Assembly (NCBI GenBank): GCA_030278955.1
Contig: JAOANR010000013.1
Location: 40,398,191-40,462,190 of the forward strand
From: Hygrophila difformis
Lineage: Eukaryota; Streptophyta; Magnoliopsida; Lamiales; Acanthaceae
Direction of reading: 5' to 3'
Length of the DNA: 64,000 bases
The position numbers and the translations under genes were made by a program. Below, piece by piece: positions 45,300-57,096 of the stretch. Under the pieces are notes generated by a model. It did not search any database. It was not told the DNA's origin and worked only from the letters and a program-made list of their open reading frames with translations. How positions within the stretch are numbered: position 1 is the first letter of the stretch; each line of letters begins with the position of its first letter.

Positions 45300-45607
45300 T
45301 GATAATGGCCAAAAATGACCATTATTTTCAATCCATTTCCGTGTCTTAAACGGGCATTTGATCGCATTCCGGTCTTACATTAAGTAAGAAAGCAGTCGAA
45401 TTGGACTAATTTATGCATAATTGTAAAAATAATAAGCTGGTGTGAAAAAGACATAAATATGTAATTTTATTACATATTTATGTTAGAAAAATCCAAAAAT
45501 ATGAGAAAAAGAAAAGGAAACAAAAAGATGGGAAAAAGATAGAAAAGCCCACAAAAAGAATATTTTCGGCTCATCTGGCCCAATCCAGCAGGCCCAGGAA
45601 GACCTTT

Positions 45608-45850
45608 GTCGCGGAAGCCCTTGGCGCGATGCAGTGTTCCGCGACAAGGGCATACTCCGCGACCAACTGGCCCCAAATGAAGAGGAGACCAGCCAAGCCC
45701 CTGGCGCGATGACCCTTGTCGCGATGGCATGCTCCGCGACAAAGGTCCATTCCGCGACCAAGATGCACAAATAGAGACACAAGACCCAGTCGAGAAGCCT
45801 TGCCACATGCAGTGTGTTCCGCGACCAACTTGATGTTCCGAGATAAAGCT
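45608..45850. repeat. CGCG hairpin-motif array in U3 of the 5' LTR
   Basis: About ten copies of TTGTCGCG(G/A) or its complement TCCGCGAC(A/C)A, plus GGCGCGATG variants, lie 70-310 bases upstream of the LTR TATA box. Confidence 0.85.
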
Positions 45851-45917
45851 GTGATGTGTGTGATGTCTTAAGACACAATGGGCTAGAATCAAGGCCCATG
45901 GGCTTAGGGTTACACTT

Positions 45918-45926
45918 CTATAAATA
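45918..45926 (+). promoter_or_regulatory. TATA box of the 5' LTR
   Basis: CTATAAATA lies about 620 bases into the LTR. U3 would thus be short and R plus U5 unusually long. Confidence 0.65.
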
Positions 45927-46571
45927 TGAGGTGTCTCCCATGAGCTAAGGGTTGAAGAGTTGGAAGTTTGAAATTTTAGAAGTCCTTGAAGGCAAGCAGT
46001 AGGAGTTCTCTCTTAGGTAGAGTAGTTTAGGTTTATTTTTATGTATTATTTAATTTTTGCACTTAGTTTAGCTTAGATTAGTGTTTTACTGTTCACAGTG
46101 CTTAGATAGCCATCTTTATACTATGTTTTGGTTTCTAAACTCTTGTTTTAGGGTTTGTAATACCCAAATCATGGGTATTAACAACACCCCTTCAATAATA
46201 TGGGAAAACATTCAGCATTTGTGTCCCAAATCATGAAATGGGTCTCACACCCCATGGATTTATGCTTTCTTTTTCATTTTGGGGTCATTTGACCCCCATT
46301 TTGTTATTTTTGTGTTTACTGTTAGCATATTATGGATAATGTTGTGTGGATGTGTGATCAAACCCTAGATTAGGATTCCTGCTTTATTTTTAATGTTCTG
46401 TCCAGCCTTGTTATTTTTGTTTAAGCATGTTCTTCCTTATTTTGAATGTTTCTTGCTTATTTTTAGCTTAGAATAGCTTTTTGATCTGAAATAGGGTGAG
46501 ATCACGCTGTTTGCATGCCACTGTTCATTTCTGCTTTTTCTAACTTTTGTCCTGAACCACTTTGGGCGCCA

Positions 46572-47112
46572 ACCGCCATCTGGCGCGGAACCACATTCCG
46601 CGACAGAGTGGCTGTTCCGCGACCAAGGTGTTTCAAGACACTTGTCTCCAAATTTAAAACCCTTTGTCGCGGAATACCTTATCGCGGAGCCACGTTCCGC
46701 GACAAAACTATCCATGCATAGCGACAAAGGAGCCAAACTCTTGCATTTTGTCTTCATGGCTTCTTGTCGCGGAATCATCTTGTCGCGGAGCCACGTTCCG
46801 CGACAAAATCCCATTCCGAGACAGAAAAATTATGCCATGTTCTTTGATCTTTGAACACCTTGTCGCGGAACACCTTGTCGCGGAACCACGTTCCGCGACA
46901 AAATTTCCATGCATAGCGACAAAGGTTCAAATGCTTTAGAATTTTATTAAAACACTTTGTCGCGATGTCACCCTTGTCGCGGAACCACGTTCCGCGACAA
47001 AACCTTGCATAGCGACAAAGAGGCGTTATGCTGCCAAAAATTCTAAAAACTTGTCGGGATGTCCATGTCGCGGATCTCGGTCCGCGACAACATTTATGAT
47101 ATAGCGACAAGG
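46572..47112. repeat. Tandem ~95-bp units with an 11-bp-stem hairpin, transcribed part of the 5' LTR
   Basis: Units recur at about 46660, 46764, 46859, 46954 and 47050. Each contains TTGTCGCGGAA, a loop CCACG and TTCCGCGACAA (a perfect 11-base-pair stem in the best copies), then a CATGCATAGCGACAAAG-like spacer. Apparent ORFs here on either strand are by-products of the repeats. Confidence 0.88.
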
Positions 47113-50014
47113 TTCCTCTCTCTCTATTTGATCTCAAACAAATTTCATTCTCTCCCTATTTTATATTGCAATACTCACATCATAGCCCCACGGGTTAGGG
47201 TGTAACACTCTGGAATTGCAATATAGGGTGTTATGCTGCCCAAAATTTTGATTCTCCATTTGCATCACTTAATTGATTGAACCCTTGACTCATTAATGAT
47301 TAAAAAATTGAGATTAGCAATAATCACTCTTCAATAATCATCATGATTAAAGGACCTTTGTTCAATTGCCCTTAAAACATTCTTGTATAAACAAAACTTC
47401 GATGGCTTAAACAGATAATCTGGACTGTAATTAATTATGGTAGGAAGGATTATTTAAGACCATCAATTGTGGACCCGACCCACAACCTTGCATGAGAAAC
47501 CAATGTCTCTCATACAATGGATCTTCTTTTGCTTCTTATTTATTTTGTCTTTGTGTGTTGTGTGGAACCATTAGTAAAGAATACATCAGCATAATGTTGG
47601 CGGGTCCTCCCTCATGGATAACTAGCTCGTATTCTGGGTATTAGTTACTAATTGTTATTTTGCATGGTCTGAATGGCTGTCAATGGAAGCCTTGGCGGTT
47701 CGCCCATCCGGGGTACAATAGCTGCTCGACTGACTTCCATCCAGATACAGTTTTATTTTTGTTATCTTAATTTCCAAACCTGAATCCCAATCCGTACTGG
47801 GAGTCAGTTGGCATCAGTCAATGCCAACTGATGATCATTATAGAAGGGAAGCATGTAGGTTTTTATCCGAATTCACAGACAGTGGAGGCCCAACTGGTGT
47901 TGACACCACCATTATAGGGTTTAAGCTGCCTAAATTCGCTCCATCCGAGTGATTGGGAAATTGGACAGTAGATGTTTACAGTCCACCTGATCATTCTGCC
48001 ATTACTTTGGTACCTTGACCATTCCATTCTGTGTTTCACCTTCTGTCTAGACCCGCTTCTATATTTTGGGTCAATTAATTTTACACTTCCATATATCCTT
48101 ATGCATGATAATATTATGTACTGTTGTGGTCTGTAATTATTTTGGGATCCTTCCCTTGGACAATAGAAGTCTAGATCTTAAACAGATATTGCTTTATAAA
48201 CTCCCAACAAAAACCTCTTTATAAAATCCGGATCTGAGTAAGGGATAAATTCTTCAGTTATGACTAATTCATATTCTGTCAAGGGTTATATTTTGGGAAT
48301 TAAGAAGCAGATTCAGCGATTAGGTCTCGCCTAGACTGAAAGGGTCTGTGTTTTAACTGAGAGTCTAGTACCTGACAGGGAATGATTTTCAAATCCATTA
48401 TTTTCCAAAATTGCTGATTGATGGAAATGTAAGATTAGGTGCTACACCGAGATGGGATCCACTTGGATTCAAATACAGTGTAGTAAATAATCTTAGAGGA
48501 ACATCATTCAGGCCTTGGTGATTTTCCAAGATAGGGTTGAGTTTTCTTTCAACTGCTATCTACTTCTGCCAAAGCCTACTTTTGAGTCCTGAGTGAGTGC
48601 ATCCGGAACGAACTAATTTATTAGGTCGTTTCATTAGTTTGTATCTCATAATCACCCGGAAGGAAGTGAACACACTAGTGGTTCACTGAGAGCCGGGAAT
48701 TCTTGATCCATACTCCTTCATTCTGATGGGGAGCTGTCTTTTACTACCAGGGTCAAACTTTCAGAAACCTCCGAGTGATAGAATTTTAAATGCTTTCTTT
48801 ACTGCTTTCTTTTAACCGCTTACGTTAGAGGTCACTCGGTTGTATTGAGAGTTGTGTAACTGCTACTAGGATTGACAGTTAAGGGATAGTTTAGGGCTTG
48901 ATTCAAATCTTTGGGTGTGACATGGGAGAATGATAGTGGTACTTGGCATTTCAATAAATGATGTGTCGGGTGTTGCTTATCCACCACAGATGAAGTAACA
49001 TACCCAGGCCAGGGCAGTTACGAATCTGTGGTATCTTAGAATTTGCGGTCTTAAGAACATGTAAACTCATATTGCAAGTACCTGTCTGCTAAAGGGAAAG
49101 CCTTATTGAGAGCATGAGAATTAGCTATCTGAAAGAATTATCCCAAACAAAGATCTGCGTATAAAAATGGAAGTTTAATATTGCTGTATCTCACTCTTGT
49201 CCAATTTTCATTCTTTTCTTCCTGTCCTTTCTGTCCACATTGTGACTCAACTTCACGGTTGGCACAATGCTCCTTTTCCCTGCTTTCGTAGATAATGTTT
49301 ACTGCATTCTTAGAATAATTCTTATCCGCTTTCTAGAGTAGATTTATTTACTTTGTAGATTAATTTAACTGCTTTCTAGATCTAATTTACATTCATGTCA
49401 GTAGTTATTAATCACCTTTCAAACCTATTGAGCAATACGAATGGAAAATCTAGTAAAACGACGTGGGACCTGCTTCTATCGCACATCCTCCAGTGAACGA
49501 TCCGGTCTTACTATAAATTACTGCAATTTTTGACACCGTGCGCTTTCGGGCCACAGTTTCTTAAACACGAGCAATAAAAACATGACTACTTATAAATATA
49601 TCCCTAATCACAACTCCGCCATCATAAATTGGTTTCATTAAATAAAATCTAAACCAGGACTATGATTTTTCGGAAAATACTCATGTAGTGGGAACTTGCC
49701 AAAAGTTTCATGGCAGGAACTCTCATGGCAAGAATTGATGAGAAGTATCATGGCATACTTGCCGGGGATCCTCAGTGTGACAGGCTGAAGGTCAACCTAT
49801 CCCGGCTATGCCATGAGATTTGTCAACATTTCATGACAGGGAGGACCACAGCGCCATTTGAAATTAAAGCACCACACTTGAGTAGTAAAAAGACTAATAA
49901 TCTTGATGTATCCCTAAACCCTTTCCCGTGAATCATAACTCTTTTCTTGTAATAAATCTAACCTGGTATAATTTTAGCAAAAGCTCGTGGGACGGAAATT
50001 GTCAAAAGTTTCAT
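47113..50014. other. Rest of the 5' LTR and leader, non-coding
   Basis: About 2.9 kb without a supported ORF. It matches the 3' LTR up to the window end. Around 49692-49760 a segment GCCAAAAGTTTCATGGC with GCCGGGGATCCTCAG resembles the primer-site region at 50000-50040, as if that region had been partly duplicated. Confidence 0.6.
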
Positions 50015-50031
50015 GGCGCCGTTGCCGGGGA
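50015..50031 (+). promoter_or_regulatory. tRNA-Asp primer-binding site of the Athila element
   Basis: TGGCGCCGTTGCCGGGG is complementary to the 3' end of plant tRNA-Asp, the usual primer of Athila-type elements. It lies 160 bases before the gag ATG. Confidence 0.85.
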
Positions 50032-50174
50032 GGATGCAGCGCCGTTTTAATTAGAGAATTACATTCCTAATTGCTCCTAGAGTAGCCTATACATATAATT
50101 ATAAATATTCACCTTCAGAACCACTTCTAACCTGGGGATTGTACAGGTACCGTCATTACTGAAGCCGTTGTTCT

Positions 50175-53100
50175 ATGCAAAGGAGGAAGCAGACGCCAGC
50201 CGAGATCCCGTTTAATTCAGAGATAGAAAAGACAGCTCGACGTCTTAGGGCGGAGACTAAACGAAGAAGGGAACGGGAACGACAGGCATTACTTTCACCA
50301 AGCACCAGCAGCGATATCTCCGAAATGGCAAACCCTGACATCCCACCAATCATTCAACCCAATCCCCCACTTCACAACATTGAGGAAGACCCCGAAGATG
50401 CTGATCACGATGATTTGGATGATCCCCCTCCCCAGATCATACAAGGAGGTGGGAATCCACCAAACATGGAGCAGCAGCATTTCGAGGCACCTCCTCCCAA
50501 CCCGAACCAAAACCCACCAAACAACCAAAACCAACCAAATCAGCAAAATTTCCCAAACCAACAGAATCAGCAATACCATAACCCCCATCAGAATCCCCCG
50601 AATCCGAATGATTTCAATGATCCGAGGAACTATTTCATGCCTCAGAACTACTACCCACAGCAATACCAAGGCGGGCCTGAGAACAATCATCAAGCAGCAG
50701 CTGCTGCTGATTACATGCAGCCGATTTTAGAGCCATATCTGAACATTCCTGGACAAGCTCCATTCTTGGCCAGGAATTTCGAACTGAAACCGGCCCTAAT
50801 CAATCTAGTCCAGAGCAACCAGTTTGCCGGAGCAAGTCATGAAGATCCCCATGATCACCTGCAAACCTTCCTAGAATTGTGTGACACGATCAAGAATCGT
50901 GATGTACCCGCAAACACCATTCGACTAAGGCTATTTCCCTTCTCTCTGACAAGCGGAGCACGAACATGGTACAAGTCACTGCCCGTAAATCAGAAGTCTA
51001 CATGGGAAGATGTGATCAGAAACTTCCTAGCAAAATACTTCCCGGAGTCCAAGGTGGATGAATGCCGCTCCAAAATTGCGGAATTCAAGATGAAACCAGA
51101 CGAGTCCTTGTATGATGCGAAGGAAAGATTCTTCAACCTACTCAGAAAGTGTCCTCAACACGGTTTCCATGACTGGGAGAGACTGAGAAAGTTCTACAGT
51201 GGTCTGACCCCAGCATGGAAATCCATGCTTGATGCTGCCGGTGGTCAACATTTGCTCTACATACCAATGGACCAAGCCTGGGCAAAGATTGAAGCCATGA
51301 GTGTAAACCGTTCTGTTCTAACTGATGATGGTAATCTCAATCCCCCCCGTAGTTTATGTGCTGTAGGTACAGTAGAGAAGTCCGACATTGAAAAGCTTCA
51401 AGAGCAAGTGGCAGCGTTGTCTGTAAATCAAGGAGTTGGAAGTTCTGCGCAGGGACAGCAAACTGATGTGATCTGTGGACTGTGTCAAGGTGCTCATGCA
51501 ACTGACACATGCGAGCAAGTCACAGCAGAGAGCTGTAACTATGCAGGAGCTTTTCCAAATAGACACCCGAATTTGTCTTATTCAAACAACAACGCCTTGA
51601 ACTCACATCTCTTGAATAAGCCACAGCAACAGCAGTTCAACCCTCAGCAGAATCAAGGATTCAATCAGAACAGGGGCCAACATTTTCAGAATCCAGGTTT
51701 CCAACCTCAGATCCAGCAGAGGCCGCCTCAGAATTTCCAGAACTTTCAGCCCAATCAGAGTTTCCAGCCTCAGTTTGTCCCAAACCAAGGCCAGTGGAAT
51801 CAAAATCAGCAGCAAAATCAGAATCAGAATCAAAAGCCTCCTTCAAGGCTTGAGAATCTGATGACTGATTTCATCACTAGTCAGAAAGAGATCAACAATC
51901 AACTGCAGGCCTCCATCAGAAATGTAGAGACCCAAGTTACACAGATGGCTAATGAAATGCAGAAAAGGGACAAAGGAACATTGCCTAGCACTGCGGAAAA
52001 GAACCCGCAATGCAAGGCAATAACCTTGAAATCTAGGAGAGTACTAGCTGGACCAAAGGGAGCGGATACTGGAGCAGAATTTGAAGAAGATGATATTGTT
52101 GACAATGCTGGTAAGGAAGCTGATAATGGGAACGAAGCAGAAAAAGAGACAGCCGAATTGCAGACTGAAGCTGCGCCTGAAACGGCTGAAACAGACAAGG
52201 GTACAGGTGAAGGTACAACTTCCTTCCCTTCACCACCAAAAATTGCTAATAACAAGTACATGCCCAGGATTCCTTATCCTGCGCGGCTTAAAAATAAAGA
52301 ACATAATCTTAAATTCAAGAAATTTCTGCAACGATTAAAGTCTGTAGAGATAACCATTCCTCTCACAGAAATGATTTCCGAAATGCCCATCTATGCTAAG
52401 TTCTTGAAAGAATTGATTTCAGGAAAAAGGCAGGTTGAGCAGGAAGAGGTAATTATTCTCAACAGCACATGCAGTGCCATCGTTCAGAGGAGAATGCCTG
52501 AAAAGAAAGAGGACCCCGGATGTTGCACACTTCCAGTACAATTCGGAAAGGCCAAAGTGAGTATGGGGCTTTGTGATTTAGGATCAAGCATCAATGTGAT
52601 GCCACTAGCTATGGCTGTTTGCCTTAAGCTTGGAGAAATTCAACCGGTCAAGATGAGACTGCAACTCGCAGACAGATCGATCACTCAGCCCGTAGGAATC
52701 CTCAAGGATGTTGTGGTCAAAACCGGGCAGGTTCTTTTCCCGGTCGACTTCATCGTCCTCGACATTGAAGAGGATTCTGAAATGCCGCTTATCCTTGGAC
52801 GCCCATTTCTAGCCACTGGTGGTGCACTGATTGACGCCAAATCCGGAAAAGTCACCTTAAGGGTCGATGGCGAGGAGATCATCTTTGATATGGAGAAATT
52901 GCAGAAATTTTCGAATGACAGTTCGTGTTTTTCATTTGAAAATGTAATAGTTAGGGAAGAGCTTGACTCTGAACTTGATTGTGAAATGATGCTGGATGAA
53001 CCATCAAAGCAGGTACTGAAGCCTGCTGGCGTGGAGCACAAAGAATGCAAAGCCGTTCACTTCGCCGATCCCGAAACAGGGGATTTGGAGGAATTTGATG

Positions 53101-56100
53101 GCATGGACTTCCATGAGGACGCCAACCAAGAGGAGGAAGAGGATCCTGTACTGATGCAGGATCCCGAAGGTAAATCTGTTCTCCCACTACCCAATTCTCG
53201 CAAACTACTCCCTTCCGTTGAATGTCCACCAGAGCTTGAACTTAAAACACTACCCGATCATCTCAAGTACGCGTTTCTCGCAGAACATAAAAAGTTACCC
53301 GTGATTGTTTCGGCTAAGCTCTCTCAAGAGCAAGAAAATGCTCTGGTGGTCGTTCTTAAGAAACATGTACATGCAATAGGTTGGACCATTTCTGATATAA
53401 AAGGAATAAGCCCTTCTATTTGCATGCACAGGATTCTAATGGAAGAAGAGTTTAAACCCTCCCGTCAACCTCAGAGGCGATTGAACCCCCTTATGCAGGA
53501 AGTGGTAAGGAAAGAAGTTATCAAGCTCTTAGATGCTGGTATAATCTATCCTATCTCTGATAGCAAATGGGTTAGCCCAGTGCAGGTCGTACCCAAACGA
53601 GGAGGGATGTGCATAACCAAGAATGAGCAAGGAGAAGAGGTTGCAACCAGGCCAGTGACCGGATGGAGAGTTTGTATCGACTACCGGAAGCTGAATGAGG
53701 CCACACGCAAGGACCATTTTCCATTGCCATTCATTGATCAGATGCTTGAGAGGTTGGCAGGGAGAGAGTTTTATTGCTTTTTGGATGGTTATTCTGGTTA
53801 TAATCAGATTGTTATTTCCAGTGAAGACCATGATAAAACCACTTTTACTTGCCCGTACGGCACTTTTGCCTATCGACGGATGCCTTTTGGTTTGTGCAAT
53901 GCACCTGCTACTTTTCAAAGATGCATGATGTCTATTTTCTCTGAATTTATCGAAAAATGCATTGAGGTCTTCATGGATGACTTCTCTGTATATGGAGATA
54001 CGTTCGAAGATTGTTTGACCAATCTTGCTAAGATTTTAAAGAGGTGTGAAGACACTAACTTGGTTTTAAATTGGGAAAAGTGCCATTTTATGGTCACTGA
54101 GGGCATAGTGTTAGGTCATCGCATTTCTCGTGCAGGCATTGAAGTTGATCCAGCCAAAGTTTCCATCATTTCCAATCTCCCTCTTCCTAACTCGATCAAA
54201 TCAGTTAGGAGCTTCTTAGGGCATGCCGGTTTTTACCGGCGATTCATTAAGGATTTCTCTAAAATTGCCAAGCCGCTCACTAATCTGCTTTGTAAAGAAA
54301 ATCCTTTCTTAATAAATGAAGCGTGTGTCCAAGCCTTTGACACGCTCAAGAAGATGTTGGTTTCTGCACCGATAGTGCAACCACCCGATTGGTCAATACC
54401 TTTCGAGGTAATGTGCGATGCTAGTGGTCTCGCCGTAGGCGCAGTTCTTGGACAACATAAGGATGGGAGACACTGCGTAATTCATTACGCAAGTCATGCC
54501 CTGAATGAAGCCCAAGTTAACTACACCACAACGGAAAAAGAGATGTATGCTGTAGTCTTCGCGTTCGACAAGTTCAGACAGTACCTAATAGGTACGAAGA
54601 CCATAGTATACACTGATCATACAGCATTGAGATACTTGTTTAGCAAACAAGATGCAAAACCTCGATTAATCAGGTGGGTACTTCTGTTGCAAGAATTCGA
54701 CATCATAATAAAAGATAGGCGAGGTCGAGATAATGGTGCTGCTGACCACTTATCTCGATTAGATAATGATAAAAAGGAAAAAGCCGTCAATGAGGATTTC
54801 CCGGACGAACAGTTGTTCGCATTGCATCTGCATAATCAAGCTTGTCCATGGTTTTCCGACATTGCTAACTTCTTGGCATGCGGAATAACCCCCCAGTTTT
54901 CGAACTATCATCAGAGGAATAAGTTCAAACGAGATGTAATAAGTTACTTCTGGGAAGAACCTTATCTCTTCAAACACTGCCCTGATTTAATAATCAGGCG
55001 ATGTGTGACCGAGCATGAAGCTTATCAAATTGTCAGAAAATGCCATGAATCAGAATATGGAGGTCACCATGGTCCCGCTCGAACGGCCCACAAGGTCCTC
55101 GAATGTGGATTTTATTGGCCTCACATCTATGAGGATTGCAGGACATTTGTTAAGGGCTGTGACAGATGCCAAAGATTAGGAAACATCTCCAAGAGGGATG
55201 AGATGCCTCAAAAGGGGATTCTCACACTCGAGATCTTTGATGTATGGGGCATTGACTTCATGGGACCGTTTCCACCATCTGGTGGAAACTACTATATCTT
55301 GGTAGCTGTCGATTACGTATCCAAATGGGTCGAGGCTGTCGCATTACCGACCAATGATGGTAGCCAAGTCATCAAGTTCCTCAAGAACAACATTTTCAGT
55401 CGATTTGGCGTACCTAGGGTGGTGATATCTGATGGAGGAACACACTTTATTAATAAAGGTTTTGAAACTTTAATGAGTAAAAATGGGATCCTCCATAAGA
55501 TAGGCACGCCTTACCATCCTCAGACTAGTGGTCAAGTCGAAGTATCCAATCGCGAAATCAAACACATACTCGAAGCCACTGTCGGGATAACCCGTAAGGA
55601 TTGGGCACGTAAGCTCAATGATGCTCTATGGGCATACCGCACAGCATATAAGACTCCCATCGGGATGTCTCCATACAGGCTGGTCTTCGGAAAAGCCTGT
55701 CATTTGCCTGTAGAGCTAGAGCATAAAGCTTACTGGGCCGTTAAAACGCTTAACTTCGATCCGAAAGTTGCTCAGAGCAAACGTAAGTTGGACCTCAATG
55801 AAATTGAGGAAATACGAGCGCAAGCTTATGAAAGCTCTCGAATTTACAAGGAGCGGACCCAGAAGTTGCACGATCGCCGGATCAAACCTAAGTATTTTTA
55901 TGTTGGTCAACATGTGTTATTGTTCAATACTAGGTTGAAGCTGTTCCCCGGAAAGCTCAAATCTAGATGGGAAGGACCACATGAAGTACTAGAGGTGTTC
56001 AAAAATGGAGCTGTCAGGATTCGAACTGGCAGGGGCGATATAGTGGTGAATGGGCAACGATTGAAAGAGTACCTCGGACAGTTCGATCCGGAGAAAGAAA

Positions 56101-56135
56101 GCCAAGCAGTGGCAGACCCGGCTTACACTCAATAA
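50175..56135 (+). CDS. Athila-type gag-pol polyprotein
   Basis: This is an unbroken 1986-residue ORF. The N-terminus is basic, followed by a Pro/Asn/Gln-rich stretch (about 85-160). The gag domain spans about 200-370 ([10 protein letters not shown]...LAKYFPES), with a [13 protein letters not shown] knuckle-like motif at about 434 and a second Gln/Asn-rich region to about 555. The protease motif DLGSS is near 800. RT includes [20 protein letters not shown] and the active site FMDD near 1266-1269. RNase H begins with CDASG near 1414. Integrase has an HHCC zinc finger (about 1630-1670), the first catalytic Asp in WGIDFMGP (1694), then ISDGGTHF and [15 protein letters not shown]. The C-terminal part lacks a chromodomain, as usual for Athila. 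All catalytic motifs are present, so the element may be autonomous. Confidence 0.95.
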   Translation: MQRRKQTPAEIPFNSEIEKTARRLRAETKRRRERERQALLSPSTSSDISEMANPDIPPIIQPNPPLHNIEEDPEDADHDDLDDPPPQIIQGGGNPPNMEQQHFEAPPPNPNQNPPNNQNQPNQQNFPNQQNQQYHNPHQNPPNPNDFNDPRNYFMPQNYYPQQYQGGPENNHQAAAAADYMQPILEPYLNIPGQAPFLARNFELKPALINLVQSNQFAGASHEDPHDHLQTFLELCDTIKNRDVPANTIRLRLFPFSLTSGARTWYKSLPVNQKSTWEDVIRNFLAKYFPESKVDECRSKIAEFKMKPDESLYDAKERFFNLLRKCPQHGFHDWERLRKFYSGLTPAWKSMLDAAGGQHLLYIPMDQAWAKIEAMSVNRSVLTDDGNLNPPRSLCAVGTVEKSDIEKLQEQVAALSVNQGVGSSAQGQQTDVICGLCQGAHATDTCEQVTAESCNYAGAFPNRHPNLSYSNNNALNSHLLNKPQQQQFNPQQNQGFNQNRGQHFQNPGFQPQIQQRPPQNFQNFQPNQSFQPQFVPNQGQWNQNQQQNQNQNQKPPSRLENLMTDFITSQKEINNQLQASIRNVETQVTQMANEMQKRDKGTLPSTAEKNPQCKAITLKSRRVLAGPKGADTGAEFEEDDIVDNAGKEADNGNEAEKETAELQTEAAPETAETDKGTGEGTTSFPSPPKIANNKYMPRIPYPARLKNKEHNLKFKKFLQRLKSVEITIPLTEMISEMPIYAKFLKELISGKRQVEQEEVIILNSTCSAIVQRRMPEKKEDPGCCTLPVQFGKAKVSMGLCDLGSSINVMPLAMAVCLKLGEIQPVKMRLQLADRSITQPVGILKDVVVKTGQVLFPVDFIVLDIEEDSEMPLILGRPFLATGGALIDAKSGKVTLRVDGEEIIFDMEKLQKFSNDSSCFSFENVIVREELDSELDCEMMLDEPSKQVLKPAGVEHKECKAVHFADPETGDLEEFDGMDFHEDANQEEEEDPVLMQDPEGKSVLPLPNSRKLLPSVECPPELELKTLPDHLKYAFLAEHKKLPVIVSAKLSQEQENALVVVLKKHVHAIGWTISDIKGISPSICMHRILMEEEFKPSRQPQRRLNPLMQEVVRKEVIKLLDAGIIYPISDSKWVSPVQVVPKRGGMCITKNEQGEEVATRPVTGWRVCIDYRKLNEATRKDHFPLPFIDQMLERLAGREFYCFLDGYSGYNQIVISSEDHDKTTFTCPYGTFAYRRMPFGLCNAPATFQRCMMSIFSEFIEKCIEVFMDDFSVYGDTFEDCLTNLAKILKRCEDTNLVLNWEKCHFMVTEGIVLGHRISRAGIEVDPAKVSIISNLPLPNSIKSVRSFLGHAGFYRRFIKDFSKIAKPLTNLLCKENPFLINEACVQAFDTLKKMLVSAPIVQPPDWSIPFEVMCDASGLAVGAVLGQHKDGRHCVIHYASHALNEAQVNYTTTEKEMYAVVFAFDKFRQYLIGTKTIVYTDHTALRYLFSKQDAKPRLIRWVLLLQEFDIIIKDRRGRDNGAADHLSRLDNDKKEKAVNEDFPDEQLFALHLHNQACPWFSDIANFLACGITPQFSNYHQRNKFKRDVISYFWEEPYLFKHCPDLIIRRCVTEHEAYQIVRKCHESEYGGHHGPARTAHKVLECGFYWPHIYEDCRTFVKGCDRCQRLGNISKRDEMPQKGILTLEIFDVWGIDFMGPFPPSGGNYYILVAVDYVSKWVEAVALPTNDGSQVIKFLKNNIFSRFGVPRVVISDGGTHFINKGFETLMSKNGILHKIGTPYHPQTSGQVEVSNREIKHILEATVGITRKDWARKLNDALWAYRTAYKTPIGMSPYRLVFGKACHLPVELEHKAYWAVKTLNFDPKVAQSKRKLDLNEIEEIRAQAYESSRIYKERTQKLHDRRIKPKYFYVGQHVLLFNTRLKLFPGKLKSRWEGPHEVLEVFKNGAVRIRTGRGDIVVNGQRLKEYLGQFDPEKESQAVADPAYTQ

Positions 56136-56254
56136 GAAACAGCATTTAAAAATACAAAAATTTCAGTTTATATATATAGTATATAGTTACAGTATTTATT
56201 TCATGGCAAGAAAGTACCCAAAGATCAATTAAACATTTAGAGTACTAAGACTCT

Positions 56255-56268
56255 AAATGTGAGGATGT
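56255..56268 (+). promoter_or_regulatory. First polypurine-tract-like site, followed by an LTR-like start
   Basis: AAATGTGAGGATGT is identical to the sequence before the 3' LTR and is followed by TGATATTTGG, close to the true LTR start TGATAATGG. It lies 120 bases after the pol stop. Confidence 0.7.
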
Positions 56269-56622
56269 TGATATTTGGAGAAAATCTAATGCGTCTTATT
56301 TGTCTGTCTTGCAGAAGTTCGGAACCACCAAAAAGAGGAGCAGATAAGAGTAACACGGAAAACCAGGTTCTTGGTTGGATTAGTTCTATAAATCTGAGAA
56401 AATGTTCTCGGGAATTGAAGAAATTCAAGACCCGAAACAAAATTCACAGATAAAATGAAACTGACCCAACCTAATTTTATGCAAGTAGATTATTTAATTT
56501 TCAGCCCAGCATTTTGAATTTACTTGGACTAAATTTATTTAGCCCAAATCAAATAAAATGGACGCAGGCCCAATACCACACTCGGGCCCAGTCCAAGAAA
56601 ATTTGAAAATTCAAAATCCTTT

Positions 56623-56940
56623 GTCGCGGAAGGACCTTTGTCGCGATGTCATGCATCGCGACCAGGCCCTACTCCGCGACAAAATCCCTTTTCCTTCTTA
56701 ACCCTTCCCCACATCTTGTCGCGATGCACCTTGTCGCGGAGCATGACTCCGCGACCAAGCCCTGCTCCGCGACACGATTTGCGTTGACTGTCTCCATACT
56801 GAACTTTGTCGCGGTGGCCTTGTCGCGGAGCATGACTCCGCGACCAACCCTCAACTCCGCGACCTCTCTAATGTCGCTATGCCTTGTCGCGGAACCTTGT
56901 TCCGCGACAAAGTCTCGGATTCCGCGACAAAAGTTCAAGT
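56623..56940. repeat. Third CGCG hairpin-motif array, upstream of the F-box promoter
   Basis: More than a dozen TTGTCGCG / CGCGAC(A/C)A motifs of the same family as in the LTRs, including TTGTCGCGGAACCTTGTTCC and its closing arm near 56884-56909. The array stops right before a TATA box, the same arrangement as in the LTR U3. Confidence 0.85.
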
Positions 56941-56947
56941 ATTTATA
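56940..56947 (+). promoter_or_regulatory. Internal TATA box for the F-box gene
   Basis: TATTTATA lies 150 bases before the ATG at 57097, followed by a C- and CT-rich leader. Confidence 0.5.
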
Positions 56948-57096
56948 CCCCCCCACCCCCTCCAGTTTCTTTTCACCTTCCTCCTGTCATTTCAACTTCT
57001 TTCAGTTTCTTCATCTCCTTTTCCCCCATTTTTTCTCTCATCCGAACGAACACCACGTGTTCTTCGCACTCTTGCACGCCATTTCTAAGGGAAACT

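Larger units (their letters stand above)
45300..50014 (+). repeat. 5' LTR of the Athila element (right border 49525 or 50014)
   Basis: It starts TGATAATGGCC and matches the 3' LTR from 60575 onwards with an offset of 15,275, then 15,274. The right end cannot be fixed because the 3' LTR leaves the window at a point matching about 48726. One candidate end is CA at 49524-49525, followed by a degenerate primer-like site. The other is CA at 50013-50014, followed directly by a perfect tRNA-Asp site. Either way the LTR exceeds 4.2 kb. Confidence 0.8.

Noticed and set aside
46572..47112. Regular palindromic repeats resembling a CRISPR array
   Set aside because: Plant LTR context, repeated in both LTRs, spacers not unique and no cas genes.
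45470..47137. Several overlapping ORFs of 60-140 residues on both strands in the 5' LTR (and again in the 3' LTR)
   Set aside because: They are produced by the CGCG hairpin repeats, read equally well on both strands, and match no protein family. The same region is an LTR.
49710..49931. 73-residue ORF in the Athila leader
   Set aside because: Short, without a family match, and overlapping primer-site-like repeats.
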